A stretch of 64,000 bases of DNA, taken from assembly GCA_014529385.2 (NCBI GenBank), contig CM043963.1:96788912-96852911 (forward strand), written 5' to 3'. The DNA is from Adiantum capillus-veneris. Lineage: Eukaryota > Streptophyta > Polypodiopsida > Polypodiales > Pteridaceae. Under the pieces are notes generated by a model. It searched no databases. It was given only the letters and a program-made list of their open reading frames with translations, and was not told the DNA's origin. The stretch's first letter is position 1; each line of letters opens with the position of its first letter. Below, in pieces: positions 1 through 10,860 of this stretch. Both the position numbers and the translations under genes were made by a program.

Positions 1-1044
1 CTTTAATTTATTTCCCTTCTTTTGAATTCCCAAGTTTTTAGTGTTTTTTTTTCATGCATTCTTTTTCTTGTTTTTGTTTTTATTTTGATTTTTAGCATCA
101 GACTTGATTGTTTTTTTTTTCGCACACATTCCACTCTTATTGCTGCATCGAGCGAATTATTAGCACTTACTCTTCCACCCCGTACAAAACCTGGCTACGG
201 CTCGTGGCTTTGTCACTAGAGACAAAGTGGACCACCCGCCTACCAAACTTGTACGGTGACGATCACACAACATATAACATATAAGTTTTGTTTTATTCTT
301 CCCTTGGCTCATCACTAGTGTAAATTAACTAGCATACCGACCATAATCTAGAGTTTAAAGGTCTATACTCCCAAGCACATAGACCTACATCACTTCTAAG
401 GGATCATTAGATCACCATTAAGAGAATAAATATATTGCCCAAAACTAGTTTAGCTAAAGTGATTCTATTAAATAATCACCTTGACTACATTTCTCAGCCA
501 CTAACAGCTTGGTCACCGGTCAGTGATTGCTAAGTCTAGATAAAGGAAATTTAAAAAGAACATATAAACCCCCTAAGCTAACAAGTCTAATATAACTATG
601 AATAGTGTTGTACTAACTTGTCACTGACACATCTATTACAGCAAGCACACAAATAATCAAAACTAAATAAATGAACAGTATAGGTAGAAGTAAACCACCT
701 GGTTAATCTGCTTGAAAATGCTCCACTTTAGAGCTACATCCCTAGAGATAGCTTTGACAGTCATCTCCAATTTGTAACAGGTACTTCTCCGCAAAATTGC
801 TCGGTTATGCAAAAAGATTAGACTACACTCCCCCTAAAGGAATGTAGTTATCCTACTCCTAATTTTTATGGGTTTTTGTTTTGTTTTGTTTTTGTTGTTG
901 TTTTTCTTTTTAGTGTTTTGTTTTCAATAAAACAAAAGAAATCAAGCATAAAAGAAATGATTCTTTTTGGATTTTGTGGAACTTTTTAACTTTTTTTTTT
1001 GTGGTTTTGTTTTTTGTGGTTTTGTTTTTTTTTTAAAAGCCTCT
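1..1044. other. T-rich region 3' of the gypsy-1 ORFs
   Basis: No convincing ORF is present. The stretch is T-rich on the plus strand with homopolymer runs near 45-60, 110-120 and 985-1,035. A short polypurine run on the minus strand (AGGGGGAG, about 827-835) could be a polypurine tract. The sequence left of it does not resemble the LTR at 9,621-11,778, so I do not call a 3' LTR here. Confidence 0.4.
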
Positions 1045-1511
1045 CGCTACATATGACGGAATAGTGCAGGTGCATTGGCTAAGCCAAAAGGTGCTGCACG
1101 CTGAAGACCCCCTCCATAGGGTAAAGCCTGGCTATATAGAACTATCGCATGCTGTTTAGGCAATAATACATGATATAATCCCCTAGGTAACCCCAAGGGT
1201 TACCCCTCATCCTCATCATCAAGAGTAACAAACTCCAAATCTTCGAGGGGGTCAACCATGATGTCCTCATCTAAGACGAGAAACATCTCCATGAATGCTA
1301 TAGGGCCATTTTCACAAAAATACCCAAAGAGCGTAATCAAAAACCGTAAATAGTCCCAATCATGCACCTCTAAGTCAAAAACCATGGCCCACCATCGTAA
1401 TAGCCATTCTACTTCATATATATCATCAATCATGCACACAATAGTCTCTATGCCTAACCCACGGATGAAAGGTCTAAACACAGCAAACAAATAGTCTAGA
1501 GATGTTTCCAT
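1045..1511 (-). pseudogene. Small accessory ORF after integrase in gypsy-1, one in-frame stop
   Basis: The frame opens with METSLDYLF and runs 103 codons to an acidic end (DDEDEG) and a TAA at about 1,200. The same frame then continues about 50 codons to a TAG near 1,045, so the original product may have been about 155 residues. The N-terminal part is rich in aromatic and acidic residues. The C-terminal part includes PFGLANAPALFRHM, which superficially resembles the RT motif PFGLxNAPAxF. No known family is recognised. Extra ORFs in this position occur in Athila/Tat elements. A frameshifted open frame just upstream (about 1,520-1,585) suggests the original start lay further up. Confidence 0.4.
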
Positions 1512-1820
1512 GACTCACCAAGTAGATGGACTCCAATGGGTGTGGTGGTGGACGAGGCAATAATCCCTGCCATAGAATAACCATTGTTAACACTCATTCC
1601 AAAGCAAGTATGAAATAAACAAACTGCTACTACAACTACAACCCTCTTCTTTTTATAATGGTTTTACCCTTATGTCATTTTTTTCCCCTTTTTTTAATAG
1701 AAAACTAAGTGAAATAATGTTTCACTTTCAGACCATTGACTTTAAAAGGATCTAAAGCTTCGTCAATGTCCGAAACTAACAAGGAACCATTAGTGAAGGT
1801 CCGAAGTACGTTAAAACGAC

Positions 1821-2660
1821 CTAGCCATCGTATCTGCAGTTTCCAGGAAACTTATAGTAACGGCTATCATAAATTAACACCTTATCATTTTTTTTAAATT
1901 TCCGAACTTTAATATGGCGATCATGCCAAGATTTACGTCGCTTTTGCATAGCCTCAAGACTTTGTAAGGCTAGCAAGTGCATCTCGTCGAGTTTAGTCAA
2001 GGTAAACAACCTATCTTTTAAAGATTTCTCCTCACCAAGTCTAGTAGATAAGGCAACCCTTAAGGTTGGAATCTCCTTTTCGATTGGTAATATGGCTTTA
2101 ACACCATAAACTAAAGTGAAGGGTGTATTTTGTGTTGTTACCTTAAAAGTGGTGCGATAAGCCCATAATGCTTCTGGTACTCGTTCATCCCAATCACGGC
2201 GATTATCAGCTATCGTTTTTGTTAAAATGTTACCCAGAATTCTGTTGGTAACTTCCACTTGCCCATTTGCACGTGGATAATAAGGTGTAGACTTTCGATG
2301 TTTAATTTTATAGAGCTCGGTCATTTCCCTAATAGTGTCATTGAGGAAATGAGATCCTCGATCGCTAACCAGCTCTAATGGACAACCAAATCTTGTAATA
2401 ATATCCTCATAGAGGAACTTAGCCACATCTAAGGCTCTATCAGTTTTCAGAGGTTTAGCTTCAACCCACTTGGTAACATAGTCTGTGCAGACCAAAATAT
2501 ATCGATTAGAACGATATCGGGATGGAGGATCTATAGGTCCTACAAAATCTATTCCCCATTTCTCAAATGGTTTCAAAGCTAGTATTGGGGTTAACGGTGT
2601 TGCATATTGAGCAGTGGGTCAACCCACTCGCTGACATTTATCACACTTTTTTACAATGTG
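1821..2660 (-). pseudogene. gypsy-1 integrase (core and start of C-terminal region)
   Basis: This enzyme would insert the cDNA copy into chromosomal DNA. The 251-codon frame 2,576-1,821 shows the DDE core: WGIDFVGP (first Asp), then VSDRGSHF (second Asp), and TPYYPRANGQVEVTNR carrying the final Glu. The end of the zinc-binding region (CDKCQ, about 2,630-2,645) is upstream in a shifted frame and is followed by an in-frame TGA. Integrase is therefore cut off from RNase H by a frameshift and a stop. After the core, a 'VLIYDSRYYKFPG' segment is the usual start of the C-terminal region, and the frame then stops. There is no chromodomain. Confidence 0.85.
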
Positions 2661-3501
2661 CAAAGGAGTCCTTATAAACAGTCGGCCACCAATATCCTGC
2701 CATCAATACTTTTCTTGTAGTCAATTCCCCTGCAAAATGGCCTCCACAAGGCTCATCATGTAATGCCTTTAAAATTTGATAAATCTCATCCTCTCTTAAG
2801 CATCGTCTATAGATTTGTTCACGATGAAAATAGTGATATAAGAAACCCCCCATTAATGAATAATGACGGGCTTGAAGAAGTAGTTTCTTCTTTTCATGCT
2901 TAGTCGCTTTATGAGGATATTCAGACGTGCTAAGGAAGTTAGCTATATCGGCATACCAAGGTAGCTCACTTTCGACCAGAAACAATTTAGCATCGGGTAA
3001 GTCATCATCAACTCCCCTCTCTACATCATCAGTGAGCAATCTAGAAAGATGGTCAGCTAACACATGCGACTTGCCTGGTCGTACAACTACCTCAAAGTCA
3101 AATTCTTGTAAAAGTAACATCCATCGGATCACTCTCCTAGAAATCTCTGGTTTATTTAACAAGTATTTCAATGCGGCATGATCCACATAAAATACAAAAT
3201 GATTTCCCAATAGATAATGTCAAAATTTATCGACAGAGAAAACCATAGACATGCATTCTTTTTCGGTTGTAGTGTAATTATGCTCAGGGTAACTTAAGAC
3301 CCTACTAGCATAATAAATTGGATGATCAACCTTCTTATCATCAGCTTGACATAATACTGCCCCAACTACTGTATGTGATGCATCAACATGGATATGAAAT
3401 TCTTTTGTCCAATCAGGACTCACTAGAATTGGCGCTTTTATCAACCGGTCTTTAATGTCCTCAAATGCAACTTGACATTTGTCAGTCCACACATAACTCA
3501 T
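2641..3501 (-). pseudogene. gypsy-1 RNase H and connection region
   Basis: Two adjoining frames, 3,501-3,220 and 3,210-2,641, make up the RNase H region that removes the RNA template. The first contains FHIHVDASHTVVGAVLCQ and YYASRVLSYPEHNYTTTEKE, standard for Ty3/gypsy RNase H. The second continues FYVDHAALKYLLNKP and then the linker toward the integrase zinc finger (DEPCGGHFAGE). The break at 3,210-3,220 is a frameshift within the domain. The upstream neighbour, RT, overlaps by a few bases (3,498-3,501). Confidence 0.85.
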
Positions 3502-4412
3502 ATCCTTTTCAGTAAATTTTTCAGAGGTCCCACAATTGAAGCAAAGTTCAAAATGAACCTCCTATAGTAATTTGCATGCCCTAGAAATCCTCGCAGTTGA
3601 CAAATATTTTGAGGTACTGGCAAATCTTTGATTTTACTAACCTTACTCTCATCTACCGTAATGCTATCCCGAGAGAAAACATGCCCCAATAGTATCCCTT
3701 TGGTTATCCCAAAGAAACACTTCTCATGGTTTAAAGAAATGCCCATTTCAATGCTACGTTCAAACACTAAGGCCAATTTTTCAGGCATATCCTCTTCAGT
3801 TCCTTGCACTGAAAAATCATCTAAGAAAATCTCCATCCACTTTTGTAGAAAATCCTGATAAGCTGCAATCATAACATGTTGGAATGTGGCCGGGGCATTA
3901 CATAGCCCAAATGGCATAACTTGATAAGCAAATGTTCCCCATTCAGTAGTAAAAGTAGTTTTTGACTGATCATCTTCATGTATTTGAATCTGATTATAGC
4001 CACTGAACCCATCCATAAAGGAATAAAGGGCATACCCGGCAACACGATCTAAAACTTGATCGGTAAAGGGCAAAGGGAAATGATCTTTCTTAGTTTTCCC
4101 ATTGAGTTTTCTATAGTCCACACAGATACGGATTTTCTTATTTTTCTTGGGTACTACCACAATTGGGGAAACCCAATCACTGTAAGCAACCACATAGATA
4201 AATCCCACCTCCAAGAGTTTCATTATTTTTGCCTTAACCAATTCAGCATAAACAGGATTGGTGTGACAGTGACGTTGACAAATAGGTCGAGCCCCATGTT
4301 CTAAATCGATATAGTGTTGACATAGCTCAGGCTTGACTCCTCGTAAGTCTTTATACGACCATGCAAAATCATGTTGATACTTTGTAAGTACTTCTTTGAA
4401 ACGCTCCAACAC
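3498..4412 (-). pseudogene. gypsy-1 reverse transcriptase
   Basis: This 304-codon frame covers nearly all of a Ty3/gypsy RT. It includes WVSPIVVVPKKNKKIRICVD, FMDGFSGYNQIQI, the palm motif MPFGLCNAPATFQ and the catalytic LDDFSV box, in which the two Asp are retained. The conserved RGFLGHANYYRRF thumb segment is also present. It begins inside the N-terminal linker (FAWSYKDLRGV) and is out of frame with protease. The domain itself looks conserved; decay is mostly at its borders. Confidence 0.9.
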
Positions 4413-4590
4413 TTCTCCTTTTAAATGTCAAAAATTTTCCTTCTGACACTTCCCATTGAACAGTTGAATTATCTTTCGATAGTACAAAGGAAGATTGTGT
4501 TCGTGGCATAGCCTTGATTAGAGGATGTTTGTCCTCCTTATAAACAACATTTTCAAGTAAATTGTGTTTATTTATAAGAGATTCAGAATA

Positions 4591-4911
4591 TTACTTTTTA
4601 GTCTCCGTATCACTCATAACAGCCACCGATTGTGTCCCACAATAGGGTACAATCTCAGTTTCATAACTCTTTGTTGACAAGCCCTCTCTATTTACCATAT
4701 AGGTATCCAGTGTTACTTCAGACATGAAAGAGATCTCAGTCTGGAATTCTGAGACGTCACTGGTTCCATATTCCTCTGGCTGTTCTTCCATACCTTCCTG
4801 TTCATAATAATCTTCCCATTGCTTCAATAATTCTTTGCTATGATTAGCCTCTAAAATAGCTTGGCCTTTTTCTCTTTCTAGTCCGGCTATTTTTTGTAGC
4901 ACTTGAGCCAT
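4591..4911 (-). CDS. gypsy-1 linker ORF between protease and RT
   Basis: A 106-codon frame rich in Glu and Lys (AQVLQKIAGLEREKGQAI, then EQEGMEEQPEEYG) lies between the protease frame and RT. It looks like a charged, possibly coiled-coil spacer of the polyprotein. No enzyme motif is visible. It is separated from both neighbours by stops, so it is probably a broken piece of the same polyprotein. Confidence 0.45.
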   Translation of the reverse strand: MAQVLQKIAGLEREKGQAILEANHSKELLKQWEDYYEQEGMEEQPEEYGTSDVSEFQTEISFMSEVTLDTYMVNREGLSTKSYETEIVPYCGTQSVAVMSDTETKK

Positions 4912-4950
4912 ACCTTCATCTGCTAACTCACGCTCTTTTAATAATTGTTC

Positions 4951-5778
4951 CTAGATGGAGTTTACTTCTACTAATGCACTGGACTGTCCTTTAGACTTAT
5001 CCGTATTCTTTAAGTCATCCTCCAGAGATATAATAAAACAATTTGCCAAACACTCATCTGAGGTGTACATCCATTGGGCAATGTCCATATCAGAATCATC
5101 ACCCGAAGAATAATGAACTTCATATTCACCCATTCCTAGGTGACGGGCATAATTACCAACACTCTCTGCTGTGGAGATTGTCCCAGTGGAATCATCCTCT
5201 ATCCGCATATGGTAACCATTGTGCAGAAATCGAGAATATTTATCCGTATCTAATGAGAAGCGTTGTTTAATTGCTTCTTCCTCCTCTGATTTATTGCCAC
5301 TATAATATGTGTTGTCTTCTGTTTCTAACACAGTCGATTTTTTATACTCCCTCAAAAATTCTTTAGAGACAACTCGCAATTCTACTCTATCGTCGCGAGG
5401 ACCAATAGTGATCACTCTTTTGTGCCAACTTTGCACACACCTGGATTGAACAATCCAAGGTCGTCCTAACAATATTGGGAAAGAGGCTCCATACGAATGT
5501 GGTCGGACTATCAAGTAGCTCATATGAAATTCAAGTCCTTCCAGTATGGTCTTGATCCCTTGTAAAATCCCTAAGGGTTTTACACGTCATTGATCATCCA
5601 AGCGTAGAATAATGTTTGTAGGTTCCACTTGTTTCAATCCCAACTCCCCCATAGTTTGCTCAGTCATTAAACTGACTGCTGCTCCACCATCTAATTGCAC
5701 TTCCGTCACACTATGGCTTCCTATTTCCAAGGAAATAGTAGGCGCTTCTAAATCCATAAACATATCTACTACTTGAAC
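4951..5778 (-). pseudogene. gypsy-1 aspartic protease and following linker
   Basis: Around 5,640-5,700 the minus strand reads VQLDGGAAVSLM, the D-[ST/G]-G-A type active site of a retropepsin, which cleaves the polyprotein. A TGA at about 5,590 interrupts the frame. It resumes as 5,523-4,951 with SFPILLGRPWI, matching the family ILGRPWL motif. The rest (SEEEEAIKQRF, DDSTGTISTAES) is an acidic linker with no recognised fold. Confidence 0.75.
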
Positions 5779-7242
5779 TCATTTTTCTTTAATTGGATCA
5801 ATCATTTTAGAGCTTCTTCTCTTCCCTCTCCTATGTACGAGCTTATGATATAATTGCTTCTTACAAAGAGGAGATATCTCTACTAAAGTGGTCAAGTCCA
5901 ATGATATTTTACAATCTTTCATAGACTCCCATAAATTAAAGGTATCTGGTACACTCTTTTTGTGAACTATAGATGTTTGTAATCTTTCTGGAAAAGGTGC
6001 TATACCTTTTGTAATTTCTTCCTTTTCTTGTAGCTCAAAATCAATCGGTGATTCATCCACAGAATGATCCTCTGATGCTTCTTCAGGAGATTCTAAGAAC
6101 TCTTTAATAGAAGAGTTATCAACTTTCTTATTCACATTTGGGACAATAAACCCTTTATCATGGTCCATCGTTTGAGATCGAGTAACTACCCCAACCATCA
6201 CAGGTTCTTTAGCAAAAGTCACTCTCCTTGCTTTTCGTTTATGAGGGAATGCATCTTGCACTTGTTCAACCTCTACTAAATTGGCAAAAGTACTAGGACC
6301 CTCATCGACCTTCTGTTTCCCTTTGTCATTTTGCAATGAAGTTACCTGTTTTGGGCATACATCTTCATAATGACCCTCCTCACTACATATGCGACATAAT
6401 GGTATATAATCTTGATTTTTTCGAGGATTGGGGCAATAGGGAGCTATATGCCCTTCCTCTTGACAATTATAGCATACCACATGGCTAGTTGGGCCCATAC
6501 TTGTGTTAGTGTATCGAAAATTATTCCGGCGAAATGGAGGTCTATACGGAGATTTTCTCCTCATTTGTCCTTGTAACCTTGGCGTAGGTGGTATCCCCTG
6601 TGTGGGTAACCCTTGCCATTCTTGTTGTAATTGCTGCTGATAAGTTTTAGGAAGGCCCCTTTGCATAAAAGGTTGAGGTGGTGGACCTATCTCATAAGTC
6701 ATATTGCTCCTATCCATAAAGTTATAATTAGTTTGCATAGCCTTTGCTTGTCGGCGTTCATACGCTTGCTTTACAAAGCAATTGTCTTCCACATGATTGT
6801 TTTTTAGACAAAAGGTACAAAATAGTGTACGTACTTGGTCTGGCACTACCCTTGATGCAGTTGGACATTCAGTTGCCAAATGGCCGTAACCGTTGCACTT
6901 CCCACACCACACATTGGATCTTATTGGAGGTGCACTCATAGACGGGCTTGCTGCTTGTTGAGCTATATCATATACTTCTTTCATTTGAGATCTTAAAGCA
7001 CTCAAAATTTCTTCTTTTAATTTTCCAACTGTGACTGTCATTAATTGGACTACCCTCTCTTCTGTGAGAGCTGGTGGTGGTGGTGTACTAGTCTGCAGCA
7101 TATATGCTGGAGCTGTCATATACGGATTTGGAGTATAATAAGGAGTTTGATTTGTATTTACCACCACTTGTGGTGGTGTACCTCCATAACCATATACAGG
7201 CTCTTGAGTTCGTGGAATCGGTATAGTGGGAGAAGTAACCAT
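5779..7242 (-). pseudogene. gypsy-1 gag C-terminal part with four Cys/His knuckles
   Basis: This 487-codon frame is Pro/Gln/Tyr-rich at its start, then carries several Cys-rich knuckles: CGKCNGYGHLATEC, CFCLKNNHVEDNC, CYNCQEEGHIAPYC and CRICSEEGHYEDVC. Three fit C-x2-C-x4-H-x4-C, as in retroviral-type nucleocapsids that bind RNA; the second is a degenerate variant. Four in series is more than the one or two common in plant gypsy gag. The tail is acidic and ends before the protease frame. It is separated from the N-terminal gag frame by the 211-bp duplication at 7,301-7,722. Confidence 0.8.
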
Positions 7243-7300
7243 ACTAGGTCCACTAAACTATTCTCTTCTCCTCTGTTGGCTTAATTGCACCTCTTCCCAA

Positions 7301-7722
7301 TTTCTAGCTTCTTGTTTAGCAGTTGTTAAGTCTGTCGGTCTTCTTAAACTCACATATTGTTGAGCGTTCGGATCTCGCAAGCCATCTACAAGCCTACGCT
7401 TTTGAGTATCCTCATTGGGTGCCGTATTTCCCATCTTTCTTACTATTGTCTCTATCCTTTGGATGTAATGATCAATGCTTTCGTTGATCCCCTGCTGAAG
7501 ATATTTCCTAATTTCTAGCTTCTTGTTTAGCAGCTGTTAAGTCTACCGATCTTCTTAAACTCACATATTGTTGAGCGTTCGGATCTCGCAAGCCATCTAC
7601 AAGCCTACGCTTTTGAGTATCCTCATTGGGTGCCATATTTACCATCTTTCTTACTATTGTCTCTATCCTTTGGATGTAATGATCAATGCTTTCGTTGATC
7701 CCCTGCTGAAGATAGTCTAACT
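7301..7722. repeat. 211-bp tandem duplication inside gypsy-1 gag
   Basis: The segment starting TTTCTAGCTTCTTGTTTAGC at 7,301 recurs at 7,512, and the copies match for about 205 bp with a handful of substitutions. Because 211 is not a multiple of three, the duplication shifts the gag frame and explains why capsid and zinc-knuckle parts are in separate ORFs. Confidence 0.9.
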
Positions 7723-8101
7723 GTTGAGCGAGTCTATCTTGGAATCCCTGACGGCGAAACTTTGCTAAAAATTCTCTTGTCAGCTCAGGGTAAGTAGCCC
7801 TATTTGCTGCTGGTACATTACCATACCAACTGGCAGCTTCATCCTTAAATGCAGCTGGAAAAATATGTAGTTTTTGATCATTATCCACAATTTCGTTTGC
7901 TACACATGTTACTTCAAATTTTTGAAGATGCGCATCCGGGTCTTCATCCCAGAGTCCTGCAAACTGTGTAAAGTCTGCCAATCGTATCGTAGCTCGTGTT
8001 ACAGGCACTGCCATTTGTTCTAACGGATTTTCAAAGAGTGGGTCTTCCCAAAAAATTAGTACTCGTGGTCTGGGTAAAGCAAATAAATTTCTCAACCCCA
8101 A
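7508..8101 (-). pseudogene. gypsy-1 gag N-terminal capsid domain
   Basis: This 197-codon frame matches the plant retrotransposon gag domain: WDEDPDAHLQKFE, FPAAFKDEAASWYGNVP, then FRRQGFQDRLAQQLDYLQQG and ESIDHYIQRI. These are the helices that assemble the particle shell. The frame runs into the second copy of the 211-bp repeat and stops there. Upstream, an Arg/Glu-rich frame (8,354-8,133) may be the original N terminus. The domain is otherwise well preserved. Confidence 0.85.
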
Positions 8102-8132
8102 GTCTTGACACTGGTCTAAATTAAACGGTTGG

Positions 8133-9602
8133 TCAACTATTTCTCTCTCTGGTGTGGGGTTGGCCCACTAATCTACCTTCTCTTAATCCCTCAATAAGTA
8201 CTCCTGGTACTTGTTCTAAAAGTAACGCGTTAACGCGCTTGAGTTGATTGGCAAGATCTTGAGCAATTATCTCCTCTCGCCTCTTTCTACGTTCTTCTCT
8301 AGCCCTATTTTGCTCTTCTCCTCTACTAGAATCTACTCCACTCATACAATGCACACAATCGTGTAACTCCTCTCGATACTAATCCTTCAATGCAACGTAT
8401 ACCACTGCTAGGATTTCACGCTCAATCTTTATATTATCCTCTCCAGTTTCTATAAGAGACTTTAGTAACTGATTTACTAAGGGTCGTAAAAGAGGTTTTA
8501 TTTTGCTCCTATGTGCTATTTTAGCAATAATTTGTCTTAAGATTTTTTCTCTTTACTATAACCGTTGATCTTGTGTTTCCAATCACACAAGGTGGATGTG
8601 GAACACGACAACAGTATTGACAATGAGTCCTCCTTCTCTCTGTTTGTAGTTGAGTTAGTGACCCTACAGAGTTAGTCGACACAATGTTTTGGGGTTCGAA
8701 ATCCCAATTTTTATACTCTTGGAGCCACTCGACGTTAGGCCGTAGTTTTCCAAGCATACTTTTATAGTTACTTGCTTCTACAAAAGCCACTCAGACGCAG
8801 ATTTTTCTTCTAGCTCAGATTTTTCTTCTACAAAAGCCACTCAGACGCAGATTTTTCTTCTAGCTCAAGGATGTCCCTATGCTCTTTAATCATGTAAGGG
8901 TCCAACTCTCTACGAACCCCACTCCCTAATGCTAAGTACTTCCTAAAATCGCTAAATGCTAGCGGCCTTTCTTTTGGAATCGAGTACCTTTCACAATGGT
9001 ATCCCCCTCCTGAATCGAATGCTATTGTCTTATAGTATATTACGTCCACTAATTTCCAGTGGGCGATCAGCTGAATTGCTACGTATGTGTCTAAGTGCGT
9101 TAAGGTTTTTGCACAGGATCACTAGGGGTGTTAACGATTATTTCCTAGGTTTCTAACTGCTGAGCATCTACGTTTAGGGCCCTTTCCGGCTAAGTGTACT
9201 CGTGCACACACTCTCCTTGTTCCCCTAATGCACTACACAGCCAGCCTATGTATAGGCCTTTATAAGTGTACTCTACCGCGCTCGTGGCTCTTAAAAGCTT
9301 GTCTATTATTTTCCACTTAATGAGATCAGGCAAATTGGTGACCCATTCTAACGACATAGAACCCTTGAGTACAGTCGTATTACTTTGAGTATGGAAACTC
9401 AACTTATTGAAATTTGATTGAATCTCCCTTTCAATTGGATAATTCTAAGTGTCCACGGACACCTGTGTACTATTTTTTATTTCTCTAAACTAGACTAAAC
9501 AACTCTTTATCTCACTCTAGGTCTCTAAGTCAAACCAGAGAACAATCGGCATGCAAAGTCTATCAACCGGGAAACCCCGTAGCTAAAGTAGCTAGCCGAA
9601 CT
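8133..9602 (-). other. gypsy-1 leader between primer-binding site and gag
   Basis: The minus strand carries short ORFs (8,354-8,133; 8,790-8,521; 9,049-8,828; 9,402-9,190) with no recognisable domain. The first is Arg/Glu-rich and adjoins gag. The rest are best seen as leader or remnants of a pre-gag coding region. A 50-bp duplication lies at 8,778-8,877. Confidence 0.4.
8778..8877. repeat. 50-bp tandem duplication in gypsy-1 leader
   Basis: CTACAAAAGCCACTCAGACG starts at 8,778 and again at 8,828, each followed by the same CAGATTTTTCTTCTAGCTCA text. The copies are essentially identical, so the duplication is recent or an assembly effect. Confidence 0.85.
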
Positions 9603-9618
9603 CCCGGCGAACGCACCA
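9603..9618 (-). promoter_or_regulatory. Candidate gypsy-1 primer-binding site
   Basis: On the minus strand, two bases after the LTR end, the sequence reads TGGTGCGTTCGCCGGG. It starts with TGG, the complement of a tRNA CCA end, and the following GC-rich part looks like a tRNA acceptor and T arm. It resembles a tRNA-Gly 3' end, but the primer tRNA is not firmly assigned. Confidence 0.6.
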
Positions 9619-9620
9619 AA

Positions 9621-10676
9621 TGAACGTTATTTGCTATGCTAAAGTTCATTTTAACAGATTTAAGATTATGCGCTCGTTTTTCACTTATTTTGCTAAATTT
9701 TCTAAATTTTGTAGTCTAGCAGGTACAAATTTAATCAATTTTTTTACTCAATACACCAATTTGATAAGTCAAGCTGCTAAATTTCCATTAAAATGTCAAT
9801 ATCTTTCTGTCCCCAGATGATTACTAAATATGTAACACTATGCAAAATGTTTCATTTCATACAATTTTAAATGCAAATAAACTTCAACTGAAATTGGTTC
9901 TTTTCAAATTACTGAGATACTATCTAAATTTATATATATATATTTTTAAAAGTTTTTTTAATAAAAATGTTAATACTAATCTCTCTCTAGAATATGATTC
10001 CTCTCTCTCTTCTTTGCTTACTTCTCTATCCAGTTTTTCTCTCTCCCATTTCTCACTTCTTAATTTCTCTCTCTTTTTCTAAACCCTTCCACACACTCAC
10101 TGCGATGCACACATTCCTTCCTACATTCACATACTAAATTTCAAGCAATAAAGAAATGAAATCAACAGTCAAAGTCATAATATGCAATTTCTATTATTCT
10201 CTCTCTTCTTATCTCTCTCTTGATTTTTGCTACACACAGTCATACAGTTCAATAATTGATGCTTACAGTAACCCACACACACTCAATTTATCAAGTCTCA
10301 TTCTCTCGTTCTCTTTCTTTCTACACACTAACAGTAGCATTATTCATTCATAAAATCACACATAATATTGCTAGAAAGATGACACAGTTGACAGGAAACG
10401 ACTTCTTTCTTTCCTATGCTTTATGTTTAAACGATTTTATCTCTCCCTAACACTTCACAGTAGCATAACCTTACATTAAATTACATGATCAAGCAAAGAA
10501 GAATCGACATAATTTCAGAATTTCGCTTTATTTCTCTCTCTATCACTTACCTTTAGATAATTTCCTGCTTCTCTCTCTTGATACTTCAAGGTAGCGCCAT
10601 TCACGATTCAGCAAGACGGTGAATTCGATCCACACACAGTCAATTTATCATAGGAGAATGCAATGGCCATTTTCGT

Positions 10677-10717
<41 letters not shown>

Positions 10718-10819
10718 CCTCCTACACCACTATGACTACACACACTAACTTCCACACACACATGAGCAAGAAGACAATTACACACACACACACACACACA
10801 CTGATTGCAGCAGGTTTCG

Positions 10820-10860
<41 letters not shown>

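Noticed and set aside
827-838. Possible polypurine tract and start of the gypsy-1 3' LTR
   Set aside because: The sequence to its left does not match the 5' LTR at 9,621-11,778, so it cannot be confirmed as an LTR border.
1045-1100. Second RT fragment suggested by PFGLANAPALFRHM
   Set aside because: Only about 14 residues match, and flanking text lacks other RT motifs; it is in frame with the accessory ORF.
2927-3181. Plus-strand ORF of 84 codons
   Set aside because: It is antisense to clear RNase H codons of gypsy-1. The same holds for 3,628-3,858, 4,056-4,304, 5,043-5,270, 6,744-6,941, 13,629-13,928 and 14,658-15,017.
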